DNA of 64,000 nt from Grammothele lineata. Lineage: Eukaryota; Basidiomycota; Agaricomycetes; Polyporales; Polyporaceae. Below are positions 1-11,150 of the stretch, piece after piece (the stretch's first letter is position 1; each line of letters opens with the position of its first letter). The notes beneath the pieces are model-generated. The model saw nothing but the letters and a program-made list of their open reading frames with translations, searched no databases and was not told the DNA's origin. A program made the translations under genes and the position numbers. The stretch spans positions 124,001-188,000 of the forward strand of contig NDFF03000383.1 in NCBI GenBank assembly GCA_002150815.3, in the 5' to 3' direction.

Positions 1-1
1 A

Positions 2-1141
2 TTTCAACACATCTCTACCTTATATATTGCCTCCGGTAAGGTGATTATCGACATCTCCCGCTACTACATCTTGCCTGGTAGTAGCGCGCTTCGCCACCTC
101 ACTCTCGAGAAGAACGTCCTCGTGAACCCCTCCGGCCTCAAAGCGATCGCATGCCTTCCAAAACTCGAGATATTGCATGCCCGCTTCGTGAACTTCGAAT
201 TCTGTATTATCCCTTTCGTCATGCCGCGTTTACTCGAACTTCACTGTGCCAGTTCTGCCGCCGACTTGACCGCGCTCGTGTCATACCTCCATGCATCCCT
301 AGTCACGGACATCAAGGTCTTCGCTAGTGACAATCGATCTCCCAGAACACCACAAGCCGACCACGCACTCCTGCAAGCCATAGCAAGTGCCTCCTTTAGG
401 CATAGCTTATGTTCCTTGACATTCATCACATCCGCGAACGCCTCCGACAACCTTTACGGAAGCACTTTCCGCACAGGGAGACCGCAAGCAAGCCTACCGC
501 AAATTGCACCCGGTCCCATCCAACCTCTAGCGGATACCCTCCATCTCATCTATCCCCTGCATACCTTACGCGAAGTGTCCATCCACTGGGGTTGGCCAAG
601 TGCGCTCACAGACGACACCATTCACGACGTCTCGCAAGCCTGGAGACAGCTTGAGCATCTCAAACTCGCCTTTTGCAAATCAGTCGCTCCACTTCCCTCG
701 ACCGTACACCAAAGAATAGCAGCACATCTAGCTGCACTCTCGCGCTCCGACCTTGCTCCAACGATCGAGGACCCTGACTCGCTCGTGTACCCCACTCCGC
801 TTGCCCTCGTACATCTAGCGGCGCACTGTTCGTCGCTCTCCAGCGTCGACATCCCACTTCGATTGGATACACCAGTCGATGCAATGGCTCATGCCCCGAC
901 GCCGAACCATCCATTACGTAGTCTGAAGTTGAGCATCGTTTGGTGGGATATGGAAGCTGTGCCTCCCGAAACATTCGCCCAGCTTTTGGACATCCTGTTC
1001 CCAAACCTCGACCTAGAGCAATGTGTCACGCGACTAGACCATCGGCCGCGGTGGGACTGTTTGGGTTGGGATGGCTCGAAGGCAATCTGGGAGGAGGTGC
1101 GGACTCTGAAGAAACGACGCTTGGGTGGTCACGAAGTATGA
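2..1141 (+). CDS. F-box/LRR-type protein, C-terminal part (cut by window edge)
   Basis: The reading frame is open from the first bases of the window to a TGA at 1139-1141, so the N-terminal part, including any F-box, lies outside. The protein shows leucine-rich stretches (around ALRHLTLEK and LPKLEILHARF). It ends with the block VPPETFAQLLDILFPNLDL and then a Trp-rich tail (WEEVRTLKKRR). The same order of blocks occurs in the genes at 22047-23704 and 56617-58345, which do begin with an F-box. Such proteins normally act as substrate adaptors of SCF ubiquitin ligases; that role here is inferred. No intron is needed inside the visible part. Confidence 0.75.
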   Translation, partial: FQHISTLYIASGKVIIDISRYYILPGSSALRHLTLEKNVLVNPSGLKAIACLPKLEILHARFVNFEFCIIPFVMPRLLELHCASSAADLTALVSYLHASLVTDIKVFASDNRSPRTPQADHALLQAIASASFRHSLCSLTFITSANASDNLYGSTFRTGRPQASLPQIAPGPIQPLADTLHLIYPLHTLREVSIHWGWPSALTDDTIHDVSQAWRQLEHLKLAFCKSVAPLPSTVHQRIAAHLAALSRSDLAPTIEDPDSLVYPTPLALVHLAAHCSSLSSVDIPLRLDTPVDAMAHAPTPNHPLRSLKLSIVWWDMEAVPPETFAQLLDILFPNLDLEQCVTRLDHRPRWDCLGWDGSKAIWEEVRTLKKRRLGGHEV

Positions 1142-1719
1142 AGGGAATTGACTTGTTCTGGCTGCATAACGGCTGATCTCGAGTCATCTTGTCAATCTCA
1201 GTAGACCTTTATCCCGCGAAATACCTTACGACGATAAGACTCATTGTACACGCAACTCGACTCAATCCTCCCGTACGAACCCTTTCGCCATGAATCCAGT
1301 GTTCATGTAAACGTCGAAGAAATTTCCCGAAGTCACAGCGCTCGGTTAGTCTCTGAAGCTGGCCTTCGGCGAGGATGGCATCTTACCGGAGCAAAAAGCC
1401 AAGTGCAACAGTTTCTCCTGCGGCTCTTCCTACGACTGGATACCAGCGGCGAGAAGCTCGTAGAGGGGGAGCTTCCGAGCATGCGGCCCACCCGTCTTCG
1501 TTGGAAAACGTCCCTGTACGCACACATGTACCCACATCACAGCTACTACTTGTGTGTACTGTGACGAGGGAAGTTCGTCGAACGAAGGGGATGATGCAAC
1601 TTCCAAGGACCTTGAGACGTTATAACGGTGGAAGTGATATCATTGGTAGGCATCCTGTGCTAGCACAGATGTAGTACAGCGGTCCCGTGCACGTATCTAG
1701 TGTAACAGCCCTGTCGGTC
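1142..1719. other. Intergenic, nothing recognised
   Basis: Short open frames only, none with a recognisable domain. It separates the plus-strand F-box gene from the 3' end of the minus-strand BolA gene. Confidence 0.5.
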
Positions 1720-2192
1720 CTACGCAGCCTGCTGCTTTGCGAGGTGTGCCTGGTACTGTGCTGGCGTAAGCGTTTTCTGGAGGGCACAAGAGTACGTCAG
1801 CAAAGTTGAGAGGATGAACAGTGCGCCGCTTACCTGAGAAAACGCGTGCATTTGAGCGATTTGCTCCTTCAGCACTTCGTTGACTGGAAGAAAACGGATC
1901 AGCATGAGGGCCGCGCGCCAAGCCGAAACGCGCTATGATGCCGGCCATGACCCAGCACCACACATACTAAAGCGATGCCTCGCAAGAGTGTTCTTCCCCT
2001 CGAAAGCCTGTCGTGCGCGTTAGTTTGTCACTGTCTTGGAGGATTTCCGGATAGTATTGCGAGACGTGCCTCGCTCACTACGAACACGGAGTAGTTCTCC
2101 CCGCATCCGTTTGAGGTGTCTTCGATCTCGAGGTAGATGACAGGCATCGCCGCCCGGATTGCAGCCTCGAGGTCTGCCGCAGAGATTGGCAT
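1720..2192 (-). CDS. BolA-like protein, four exons
   Basis: Four exons join in frame on the minus strand: 2192-2079 (from MPISAADLEA), about 2007-1971 (AFEGKNTLARHR), about 1885-1838 (NEVLKEQIAQMHAFSQ) and about 1776-1720 (KTLTPAQYQAHLAKQQAA, stop TAG). Donors GTGAGC, GTATGT and GTAAGC and acceptors ending CAG support the joins. The product is about 86 residues, the usual size of cytosolic BolA/Uvi31-type proteins. It contains the family signature from the fold core (LEIEDTSNGCGENYSV) through the FEGK-LARHR and IHAFSQKT-like blocks, including the conserved Cys and His that bind Fe-S clusters together with monothiol glutaredoxins. Its likely job is iron-sulfur trafficking and iron sensing. The start at 2192 is the first ATG giving family length; an in-frame TTG lies upstream. 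It is divergent from the SET gene, 218 bp away. Confidence 0.88.
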
Positions 2193-2410
2193 CGTGGGGT
2201 GGTTAGAGGCGAGCGGGGACTCGACGAAGAGAGGAACTTGGAGGGAGATGCTGGTGGATTGCAATCTGATAAGATTCCTTGGGGTCCGGAGGTTATCAGA
2301 TAAGCAAAGCGGCCGAACTTAGCAGCAGGCTCGGTTGCTTTTCCTTGTCCACGATTGTTCTCCTATTGCACGCGCCAGTACTCTTGACGGCAGCTCGTTC
2401 CTGAAGCGGC

Positions 2411-4011
2411 ATGGGAACAGAGGAAAGTCAAAACATCACAGCATTCAAAGCATGGCTTTCCGAGAACGGCGCGCAGATCCATCCCGACGTTCTGTTTGAG
2501 CCAGGTATGTGCGATGGAATCCCCACCATGGCAAGGTTGCTGACTGCCGGAAGTTTGACAGTCAAGACCGGATTCAACATCGTCGCAAAGAACGATGTCC
2601 CGCCAGATGCAACTATCGTCTCGATCCCGTTCTCTCTCGCCATAACACCGGAGTTGTCGAGGACAGCTCTCTCGAGGTTGTTGGGTACAGTGGGCGGTCA
2701 GACAGATCAGTGGAGCGAAAGGCAACTCGAATGCACATATATGTGTATGCATTGGGTCTTGGACCAGCCTAGGTGCGCCTGCAACGACTTGTTATATACA
2801 CACCTGCTCATGCCATTGTAGCCTATCAGACGTCCTACGCCATCGACCGTATCTGGACACGCTCCCATCTCCGGAGAAGCTCTGTACCCCGCTCCATTTC
2901 TCTGCCACCGAACTAGAGTCCTTTCAAGGATCCAACATCTTTGGGGAGACCCTCGATAGGAAGGCCGAATGGGAGGCTGAGTGGGAGCAGTGTAGAGTTG
3001 TTGTCGAAGCAGCGGATCAACAATGGGGTTCAGCCTTTACATGGTAAGTACAACAATCGGGACTTCATGGACCTGTCCTGAAACGTCATCTGAAGGGAGC
3101 GATATCTCACCGCGTCGACATACCTCTCATCCCGCGCGTTTCCCTCCACGTTGCTCTCCCCCACTCCATCCCTTGTCACGACACTCTCCTCACACCCAGT
3201 GCTCCTCCCCGGCATCGACGCGCTGAACCACGGACGTGCACACCCCGTTTCGTGGATCGTCAGTTCCTCTCCCAAAACCTCGTTGGATGTTCCGAGCGAA
3301 TCCACGATCTCTCTCGTGATCCACACGCCCACCCCGCGCGGCGCGGAGCTGCTGAATAACTACGGCCCAAAGCCGAATGCAGAGCTCATCCTTGGCTACG
3401 GCTTCTCCATCCCGCACAACCCGGACGACACGATCGTGCTCAAACTCGGGGGTACCTCATCCGCGCCTGGCCCATCCTCCTCGTCAGCCTCCTCAACTGC
3501 CAGTGGGAGCAGCGCTGGGAGGTGGGAAGTTGGGCGCAACGCGCGCGGCGCGGAGCCCGTGTGGGACGCTGTGCGCGCTGCTGTCGCGATGTCTTCCCCA
3601 TCCGACGAGGCCGAAGACGAAGACGATGGTCCCAGCACGGATATCTTGGACGACCTGGCCACTGCGGAGACCCTTGCGGGAATGGCGCAGAGCTTGTGCG
3701 ACCGTTTGCCGCCGTTCCCGCCGCGACCGGAGCGCGCTGCGTCGATGCGCCCGGAGGTGCTGGTCATGCTGGAGCATTATTTGGAGGGTGGGTGCTTTGC
3801 TCTTGCTCTGGACAATCTGCGGCTGGAGATGGCTGATCGAGCGATGATATGTGCAGGCCAACGAGACATACTGCAGTCGCTGATCGAGTTCGCTAACGAA
3901 AAGGATGCGTCTGCTCGTCGCCGTGCTGAGGAACAAGGCTACCCTATCGTCGACGAGGACGAGGACGAGGACGGGAGCGAGGGAGATGAAGATATGGTGG
4001 ATGGTGAATGA
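2411..4011 (+). CDS. SET-domain protein lysine methyltransferase (RKM/SETD6-like)
   Basis: Four exons. Introns lie near 2507-2560 (GTATGT...ACAG), 2774-2820 (GTGCGC...TGTAG) and 3042-3095 (GTAAGT...AAG), and each join keeps the frame. The protein begins MGTEESQNITAFKAWL and carries the SET core: an N-terminal block (TGFNIVAKNDVPPDATIVSI), the GIDALNHG motif near 3216, which matches the D-x-x-NH signature, and NNYGPKPNAELILGYGF near 3352, which matches the NYG-x-K-x-N-x-E-L-GYGF block of non-histone methyltransferases. A Rubisco-LSMT-like helical C-terminal part follows. The tail ends in an acidic stretch (DEDEDEDGSEGDEDMVDGE). It probably methylates a ribosomal or other cytoplasmic/nuclear protein using S-adenosylmethionine; the substrate cannot be told. 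Start chosen at the first ATG before the conserved N-terminus. Confidence 0.88.
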
Positions 4012-4149
4012 ACTTCACGTACCCCGGATTCGCATAGCTATAGGTACTCTTAAAGAGATACATGCGTACATTGCGTGGTCGTACATGGTGGTATACATCG
4101 GGTATCCCAGTTCACATACTAGGAGAGATATCCAAGCAGCAGCGAGCCC

Positions 4150-5641
4150 TCAAAATTGAGGCTCGAGCCCGAGGCCATATATCCTGTTCGCGTTCTCGAA
4201 TAGCGCACGCTTGGCGATACCGATAGCTTGGGGAATGGTGAGCTCAAAGCGACGGATGGAGGCCTCCAGAACCTAAAGACGACGCGTTAGCGACACAGCT
4301 GCGCGTTTGTCGAGTAGCACTAGAGACTCGGACGGACCTCGAAGAGCGTCTGACGAGCCTGGAGCGTGCCGAGGTAGTACGACTCCGGCCAGAAGTGCCC
4401 GTCCGCTGGAGATCGCGCGCGTCAGTGCTACAGTCATACAGTAGGCTCTCTGTCGCAGCGCGGCAGCAGGACGGAACTCACTGGACCACATGATCTTGTT
4501 GGTAGGGGCGAGCTCGAGCACCTGCCGGAGCGTGTCGCGCTGGCCGTCGGCGCTGAGGAAAGGGAAGATCTCGCCAAAATCGAGGAATACGTTCTCGTAT
4601 ACAGAGGTGAGGTAGCCCGCTTCGCGCGTGTAGGGATAGCTCGAGTGTAGGAGCACGACTTTGGTTGCCGGGTAGGCTTTGATGAGCGGCTGGAGGTGCG
4701 CGGGCGAGGAGAGCGTGAGCGTGATGTCGTTGTCCCCGAGGCCGGTGTGGAATTGCACTAGGGAGATGAGGATGAGCACATTGGCAAATGTCGCTAGAAA
4801 AGTGTGGTACCTGGCTTGCCGCACTCCGCAGAGATGCGCATCGTCTTGTTGACGACGTAGTCATTGAGGGCCTTATCAGCGATGCGGAGGTTCCGGCGGG
4901 CGGCATAGACGAGGGTGAGCGTCATCACCGACCGCTCTAGTACGGAGATCTTCTCGGGGACAGGCGCGACGTCGAGCCCGGTGCGGTAGCACGCGACGGA
5001 CTTGAATCCGACAACCTCGGGGTCGGCCGCGCACGCGGTGAGCGCGGCCCAGAATTCGTTCTCGAACTGCTCGAGCAGTGGGCCGGGGCTGACATTGCTG
5101 TGTGCAATCTGCGAGTCCATCGCCTTCATCAAGATCTCCTGCCAAGCACAGTTCCGTCAGTCCGAGTACGCATACATCCAGGGTGAGTTGCTACACTTGC
5201 CTCCGCGAGAGCCTCGACGCGCACGATGCGCCTCGTCCGGTTATGCGTGAACTGGTCGTGCCACCGATAGTCGTGCATCTTATCGCGTGCCTCACCCCCC
5301 AGCCCATCGTCGATGAGGATGCACTGGATGCGCGTCGGTTCGAAGCACATACGACATAACTGCTCGTACGGAACCGACATCCGGTAGGACTTGACAGCCT
5401 CCCAGTCGGCGTTGGCCCCCAGCCCGAAGAGCTTCGCGAGCTGGCCGGTCGCGCGGAAGCAGGCGAGCGTTTGCGGCGCGTCCTGCGTCAGCGGGCGGTC
5501 GCCGTGCGCCTCGGTGACGAGCCCCTCGAAGTGCAGCGCGGCGCGGAATTCGTCGCGCAGGAGGGCGTGCGCATGGTTGTCGATGGCGGGGTAGGAGAAG
5601 ACCGTACGTGAGAGCTCCCAGAGATCGTTATTGAGGTCCAT
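4150..5641 (-). CDS. Amidohydrolase-2 family protein (FluG N-terminal-like)
   Basis: A minus-strand gene with about five exons, beginning MDLNNDLWELSRTVFSYPAI and ending GLGLEPQF (TGA at 4150-4152). Metal-site residues of the amidohydrolase barrel are visible: the HxH pair in IDNHAHALL, a second His in VQFHTGLGDNDITL, another in VVLLHSSYPYTREAGY, and the late Asp in KIMWSSDGHFWPESYY. The order and spacing match the stand-alone amidohydrolases related to the N-terminal half of fungal FluG and plant nodulin/glutamine-synthetase fusions. No glutamine synthetase domain follows. It probably hydrolyses a C-N or C-C bond in a small carboxylated substrate; the substrate is unknown. Introns lie near 4775-4810, 4395-4480 and 4274-4340, with another near 5135-5200. 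Confidence 0.82.
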
Positions 5642-6018
5642 ACGGGGCTTTAAACGTGGTATGTATGTTGCTGAATCGTCTGTTACGATGCGCGAGCGTT
5701 CAGTTTGTCAGGATTGATAAGCCGACGAACCGTCATCGGAATACGATGCTTACGATGGGACGACAATATTTGTGAGGTGAAGACACCGTGTTACAGCGGA
5801 GCACCGAAGCAGATAAGGGAACTTGTGATCAATTTCGGAAACTCTTGAAGAGACCCACGAGACCTCGGTACCCAGCTTGAACGTCTCGGGCAACACAGAG
5901 CTCACACTGTGTTCGAGTACCTGACCAACATCGGCCGACGTCTGGTGAATGTTTTACGACAATTATCGATTCAAAGGCATGATTGCTATCATAAGGTAAT
6001 AACGTAATGACTAGCAAG
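5642..6018. other. Intergenic upstream of tRNA-Asp
   Basis: No convincing open frame. It serves as 5' flank of the minus-strand amidohydrolase and of the tRNA gene. Confidence 0.5.
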
Positions 6019-6090
6019 TCTCTGTTAGTATATCGGTTAGTACACGCGCCTGTCACGCGCGAAAGCGGGGTTCGACTCCCCGACAGAGAG
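6019..6090 (+). tRNA. tRNA-Asp (anticodon GTC), intronless
   Basis: A complete cloverleaf can be folded by eye. The acceptor stem is TCTCTGT (6019-6025) with ACAGAGA (6083-6089) and discriminator G at 6090. The D-arm region is GTATATCGGTTAGTAC. The anticodon stem is CGCGC/GCGCG with loop CTGTCAC, giving anticodon GTC. The T-arm is CGGGG-TTCGACT-CCCCG. The internal B box (GGTTCGACTCC) is canonical. The decoded amino acid is aspartate. Confidence 0.97.
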
Positions 6091-6098
6091 CTCAAACG

Positions 6099-6103
6099 TT
6101 TTT
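6099..6103 (+). terminator. RNA polymerase III terminator (T5)
   Basis: A run of five T residues starts 9 bases after the tRNA-Asp discriminator base, the usual pol III stop signal. Confidence 0.75.
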
Positions 6104-6885
6104 GGTCTCCTTCCCTAGAGTTGCACCTCAAACGGCGCCCCCCTAAAACAGCGAAGCCCATAACGGTATTTGGTGCCAAGTTTCATGTATTATGCGTGGG
6201 GATCTACGGAGCTAGACGCTATGCGGTTCCGATGGTGTGCGGACGAGCTCGAATGGCGCTTATTCTACTCCGGATCGGGAGACGGAGGGCGCACAGCGCC
6301 GGCTGCCACTCTACTCCAACCACGGTGACGAGGCTGACGAAACGAGCCTTCGATTGGCCATGGCCCATGACGTCGCCCAACTGATCGTCGATGCTCCGGC
6401 TTGGCTCAGGCGACGCGGAAAGATCTTGGGTAGAACCGTGGTCTGTACCCTCTAAGTATACTACTGAGAGCCTGAGGATTTCGGAAGTTCAGTGTCTTTG
6501 ACGTTGACTAGCTTGGCCGTCGTCTTCACTATTACTTACCCCGCCGCCGACGGTGGGCTCCAAGTTGCCGGAACCGGTGAGTCGGGTGACCTCTGTTCGG
6601 GCAGCATCTTGTAACCGTTTTGTGCTTTCAGATACTGTACTCGCCGGCCGCGCGGCACGCGGGCGATTGTTTCCAACGCTGTCAAGCTGTGACGGCAGTC
6701 CGACGACACGATATAGCGCACGACCATACCAGCCTCGCGGCTAACATGGAAGTTCCGATGGTCTGGAGATGCCATGTCTGCACGCTCGAGGTCGAGAAGT
6801 CACCCGCCATTGACCTTATCTACCCCCGCCTGCCCTCCGAGTCTTCTCCCGGCCACCAGGTTCACCGGACGCTCTCCCACTACTC
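6104..6885. other. Intergenic, nothing recognised
   Basis: Contains only short, frame-shadow-like open frames. The last part is the promoter and 5' leader of the polyamine oxidase gene; no clear TATA box was seen. Confidence 0.5.
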
Positions 6886-8935
6886 ATGTCCAACCTGAAG
6901 CAGACGTGCCTCCTCGCCCTTGCTCTGTCCACCTTGGGCGGCGTTCATGCCTCTCTCGTGACCCCGCGAGAAGAGCACAATCCGCGAGTGGTCATCCTCG
7001 GGGGCGGAGTCGCGGGCGTTATCGCCGCGCGTACACTTTACGAACAGGGTATCAAGAACTTTACCATCATCGAGGCTCGTGGTGCGTATTGTATAGCATT
7101 CCTGCATACGCTTATCTCCGTACTGATAATTTGCGGGGCTCCCAGGTGAGTTGGGAGGGAGATTGCATTCCGAGACATTCGGAGCTCCCGGAAGACAAGT
7201 CACCCTCGAAATGGGTAGGTTATTTTTACAGATATCACTCCCTCGCGGTCGAGCAAGCATATATTCACACGCTCATATCTCCATTCAATAAACAGGTGCC
7301 AACTGGGTACAAGGCACGCAGACCGGCGATGGACCTGCGAATCCGATCTGGACTCTTGCACAGAAGCACGGCCTGAAGACCCAGTTCAACGACTGGTTTG
7401 GCAGCATTTGTGAGCGAGTTTTGACGAACGCTCTCTGCTCACTCGCTGATGCGCTACAATGCCTAGCGACGTACGACTTTACCGGCGCAGTGAACTACTC
7501 GGATGTCTTCGACGCCTCAGGAGATGCCTACGAAGATCTCACCGTTGCCGCGGGCGCGCGCGTGCAGAAACAACTCGTCGACGGTACCGCCCGCACCGGC
7601 TACTCTCTCATCGGCGCCAAGTCGCGCACTCCCCAAGCCATGGCAAGCGAGTACTACCAGTTCGACTGGGAGTATGCGCAGACTCCAGAAGAGTCGTCGT
7701 GGATCGCGAGCTCTTGGGTACGTCTCCGGTAGCACCATCGCTGGTTTCAAATTTTGCATTGTCGCCCTTCTCCAATGCACGCTTGCTGATACGACGACGC
7801 ATGATAGGGGAACAACTTTACGTACGACACGGATCAGGGCGGCTTTGGCGACGACAACCAGATGTCGCTGGACCAACGCGGCTTCAAGTACTTCATTCAA
7901 GCCGAAGCTTCCGAATTCCTTCAGTCACACCAGGTGCGCTTCAACGCTACGGTCAGGAACGTCACCCACTCGGACTCTGGGGTCTCCGTGACGCTTGTGG
8001 GAGGGGAGACAATCTATGCGGACTATGTGCTGTGTACATTTAGTCTCGGTGTGCTGCAGCATGACGATGTAGTCTTCGAACCTGCTCTCCCGGACTGGAA
8101 GCAGGAGGCAATCCAGAGCATGGTCATGGTGAGTGATTCATCCGCTCAGCTGTCGACTTTACGACTTACCAAGCTTGATTTGTCAGGCGACGTATACGAA
8201 GATCTTCTTGCAATTCCCCGAGAACTTTTGGTTCGACACCGAGGCACGTCAGGCCTTCCTTAAATGCTTGCATAACACTGATGGTTCGCCGGCGTAGATG
8301 GCTGTGTACGCGGACAAAGAGCGCGGTCGCTACCCAGTTTGGCAAAGCCTCGACCACGACAACTTCTTCCCCGGCTCTGGCATCGTATTCGTCACCGTCA
8401 CAGTACGTTTCCCTCTCACACGCCCCCCTCCATCCCCTCACCTACTCTCACGCACAGGGCGACTACTCCCTCCGCATCGAAGCACTCCCCGACGCCCAAG
8501 TGCAATCCGAAGTCCTCGGCGTCCTGCGCTCCATGTTCCCGAACGCGACCGTCCCCGACCCGGTCGCGTTCCACTTCCCGCGCTGGGCGAGCGACCCGCT
8601 CTTCCGCGGCTCGTACTCGAACTGGCCGCCGTCGTTCTTCAGCGGCCATCACCAGAACCTGCGCGCGACTGTTGGACGGAGGCTCTGGTTCGCGGGCGAG
8701 GCGACGAGTCAGAAGTATTTCGGTGAGCGCGCGTTCAAGTTGTCTGGACGCGCCCCAGGGATGAGGATGAGACGGCTGACGCGCGCGTGCGCGTGATATG
8801 ACAGGGTTCCTCCACGGGGCGTACTTTGAAGGGCAGGAGGTCGCGAGGGCGTTGGCGAAGTGCATCAAGGGCGGCGGGTGTGCGTCGTTGGAGCACGTCG
8901 AGGAGGTGAAGAACGCGCTGCCCTACCAGATTTGA
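6886..8935 (+). CDS. Secreted flavin-containing polyamine oxidase
   Basis: About eight exons join in frame. The protein starts MSNLKQTCLLALALSTLGG, a clear signal peptide, and is followed by the FAD-binding Rossmann motif VVILGGGVAGVIAARTL with the acidic IIEAR end. After the first intron come GELGGRLHSE and EMGANWVQG, the GGR and substrate-site motifs of FAD amine oxidases. Later blocks are DQRGFKYFIQAEA, VLCTFSLGVLQ, the Trp-containing SYSNWPPSF and the C-terminal FAD clamp LWFAGEATSQKYFGFLHGAY. The stop TGA is at 8933-8935. This matches fungal polyamine oxidases, which oxidise spermine/spermidine or their N-acetyl forms and release hydrogen peroxide. The signal peptide suggests an extracellular or vacuolar enzyme, a possible peroxide source for peroxidases in a wood-rot fungus (inference). 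Confidence 0.92.
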
Positions 8936-9238
8936 GTTGTACTGCTGTTGCCAATGGATTCGTCCATTGCTGCCAACATGTGTGCCTTATAGTACGCCCC
9001 GCTTCAAGGCTATGGGAGCAGCGCCCGCGAGCCCACGCGCATGTTGGCGAAGCGTCTAGTCGAATCTGTGTTGGGCATACACTATTTCTTGAAACGGTCA
9101 AGCGCGCTTTAGGTTGGCCATTACGTTAGACTAATACCCTCAGTTCGGAGCCGCCGTTGATACGCCGCCGGGCAATCCTCTGCGGCGCTCACTGTGACAA
9201 TGACGTGTGTCCACCGTATGTGAGGTACAGTCATCGAA
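8936..9238. other. Convergent 3' intergenic region
   Basis: Lies between the 3' ends of the polyamine oxidase (plus) and the broken membrane-protein gene (minus). No further gene seen. Confidence 0.5.
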
Positions 9239-11150
9239 CTAGGTGGTAATACGTTCACATAGCCCATAGGGAACTTTCTTGGTGAAGCATGGAGCGACAG
9301 GCAACAACTTTGGGAGAGAACGGCAGGTAACGGCAAGGAGACGTCCGAGTCGACGACGGATCCGATAACCAGTAGATGAGTCCGCTTGCAACAAATCGAG
9401 GGCCTAAGGACTTACCTCGTGGCCAGTAGGGTAGTAGAAACGGACGAGGCGAGACATAACTACCAACCCTCCGAACGCGTTATCGATGATTCTCAGGGGT
9501 CTCGTGAATGTGACTCTGTGGTGCAAGGACATCAGAGCAAGAAAACACAGCAAAATGATTTGGAAACTGACTGAAACCAGGGAGAAACCTCTTCAAACGA
9601 GACCTACGATGCCGTGGCGGATCGACTCTTTTGTCTTGCATCGGCACTGGCGGAGGGGCACCGGAGCGTGCTGCATGAGGTGTCTCGATGCCTGAGCGTC
9701 CTTCTCGAGATGCCTGACCGATGGTGTTATTTGCGGGGGTACTGCTTAAAGACATTGCGTTGAACGATCCATCGTTGGACAGAGAAGCCCTAGAGGACCC
9801 TGAAAAGGAGCTCCGGAAGTCGTCTGTATCCTCATGTCCGTCTTCAGAGATAGCTCGCCCCCGGGGCTGCTTTGGCCGTACGGGAGGATCAGGCTTTCCT
9901 TCCATGGCAATGCGATTCAGGGCACGATTGATTATGCTGAACCATACGTCAATACACAGTACGATCGACAGAGAAGAACAGTGAGGACCCACTCTTCAAC
10001 GGCTTCGGTCTCCCTGTGAATATCAAAAGGATGAGGGATAGTCTCAGGAGTGAGGTGGGCCTCGACGTTCTGCCAAAGGTGCACAAGAGGCAAGAATCGC
10101 TCGGAGGGATCATGTCTTTGATTAAACACATCCATTCGTACGAGATCAGCGAGAGGTTCCGCGCTGACTCGGTTTTCTGACTCGGCTGAGCTTATGGATA
10201 GAGATCGATCTATCGACAACGGCGATGCACCTTGTTGTGGGCCATCGAGCTGAGGAATGGCATCAGCCGAGTCATCAGCAGAAGCAACCCCTGAGCCAGT
10301 GGCCTACCTGCGTCCCGTCAAGGTCAATATCAGCCACATCCGACCTTGGCTGAGGCCCTGTCATATCAGCAACCGGGTCGGAAATGGGGTGCGGAGGAAT
10401 TTCCGCCAATTCCACTTCCATTACTCTCATCGCCCTGCGTTTCTCCTGTTGATACTGGTATATCCTGTTGACATCGGATTGAAACTTGCGTTGTATCATG
10501 ACATGTTCCTGGCTATTGAGGTAGACGCCACACGTCCGGCTGTAACCCTCGTGGACAGGGAGGATCCGAACAGTGGCATCCGCCCCGAGCCAGTGGTAGC
10601 AATTGGGAAACGGAAAGGCTTGCATAGGGCGGACGGGATCGTGTTGCCGGGCGTGATCGGTGTTGGGAAAGATAGGAAGGACCATGTCTGGAGTTAAACC
10701 GTTATTTTCATCTGAGTCTCTCAGTGTAGTGCCGATGAGTTCCACCATATAGCGACACCAAGGGCTGTCTGGCCATGGAAGCTCTGTGGACTGTTCAAAT
10801 TCCATGCTGTGATGGTTAGAAAGGCTCGTCGACGTCATACACGACGCTAGATGGAAGACGCACGTCAATCAAGTAGACCAGATACTTCTGCGGACGCAAA
10901 GCGCGAGCCTCTTCTAGAGCTATGGAGTCGTCCAGATGTTTGACCATCGCCACAGGATCCATCTGTATGACAGCATAGAGCCGTAGAGGGGGGAACAAAA
11001 GACTCATTCGATACCGTGATGAGATGGACAGTCTGAACGCAAAACGGTGATACCACAGTCGAGCGAAAAGTGTCGTGCAAATAGTAGGCTTTAAGCAACA
11101 CCGGCGGGAAGACCCTCACTCGGTTACAGTGGTAGATGGCGCCGCTTCAG
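9239..11150 (-). pseudogene. Broken gene for a multi-pass membrane protein of unknown function
   Basis: Coding-like blocks follow one another on the minus strand but in shifting frames. In order they are: RVRVFPPVLLKAYYLHDTFR (about 11125-11060), SISSRYRMSLLFPPLRLYAV plus a block ending VYDVDEPF (about 11030-10819), SPWCRYMVELIGTTLRDSDE and following (about 10800-10300), DVFNQRHDPSERFLPLVHLW (about 10140-10080), IDVWFSIINRALNRIAMEG (about 9960), then FQIILLCFLALMSLHH and AFGGLVVMSRLVRFYYPTGH (about 9580-9420), ending at a TAG near 9239. At least three junctions (near 11030, 10819 and 9985) lack room for an intron, and each needs a one-base indel to stay open. A fourth, near 9595, needs either a 37-nt intron or another shift. 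The ancestral protein seems conserved and hydrophobic but I do not recognise a named domain. The upstream start is not resolved. Confidence 0.6.
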
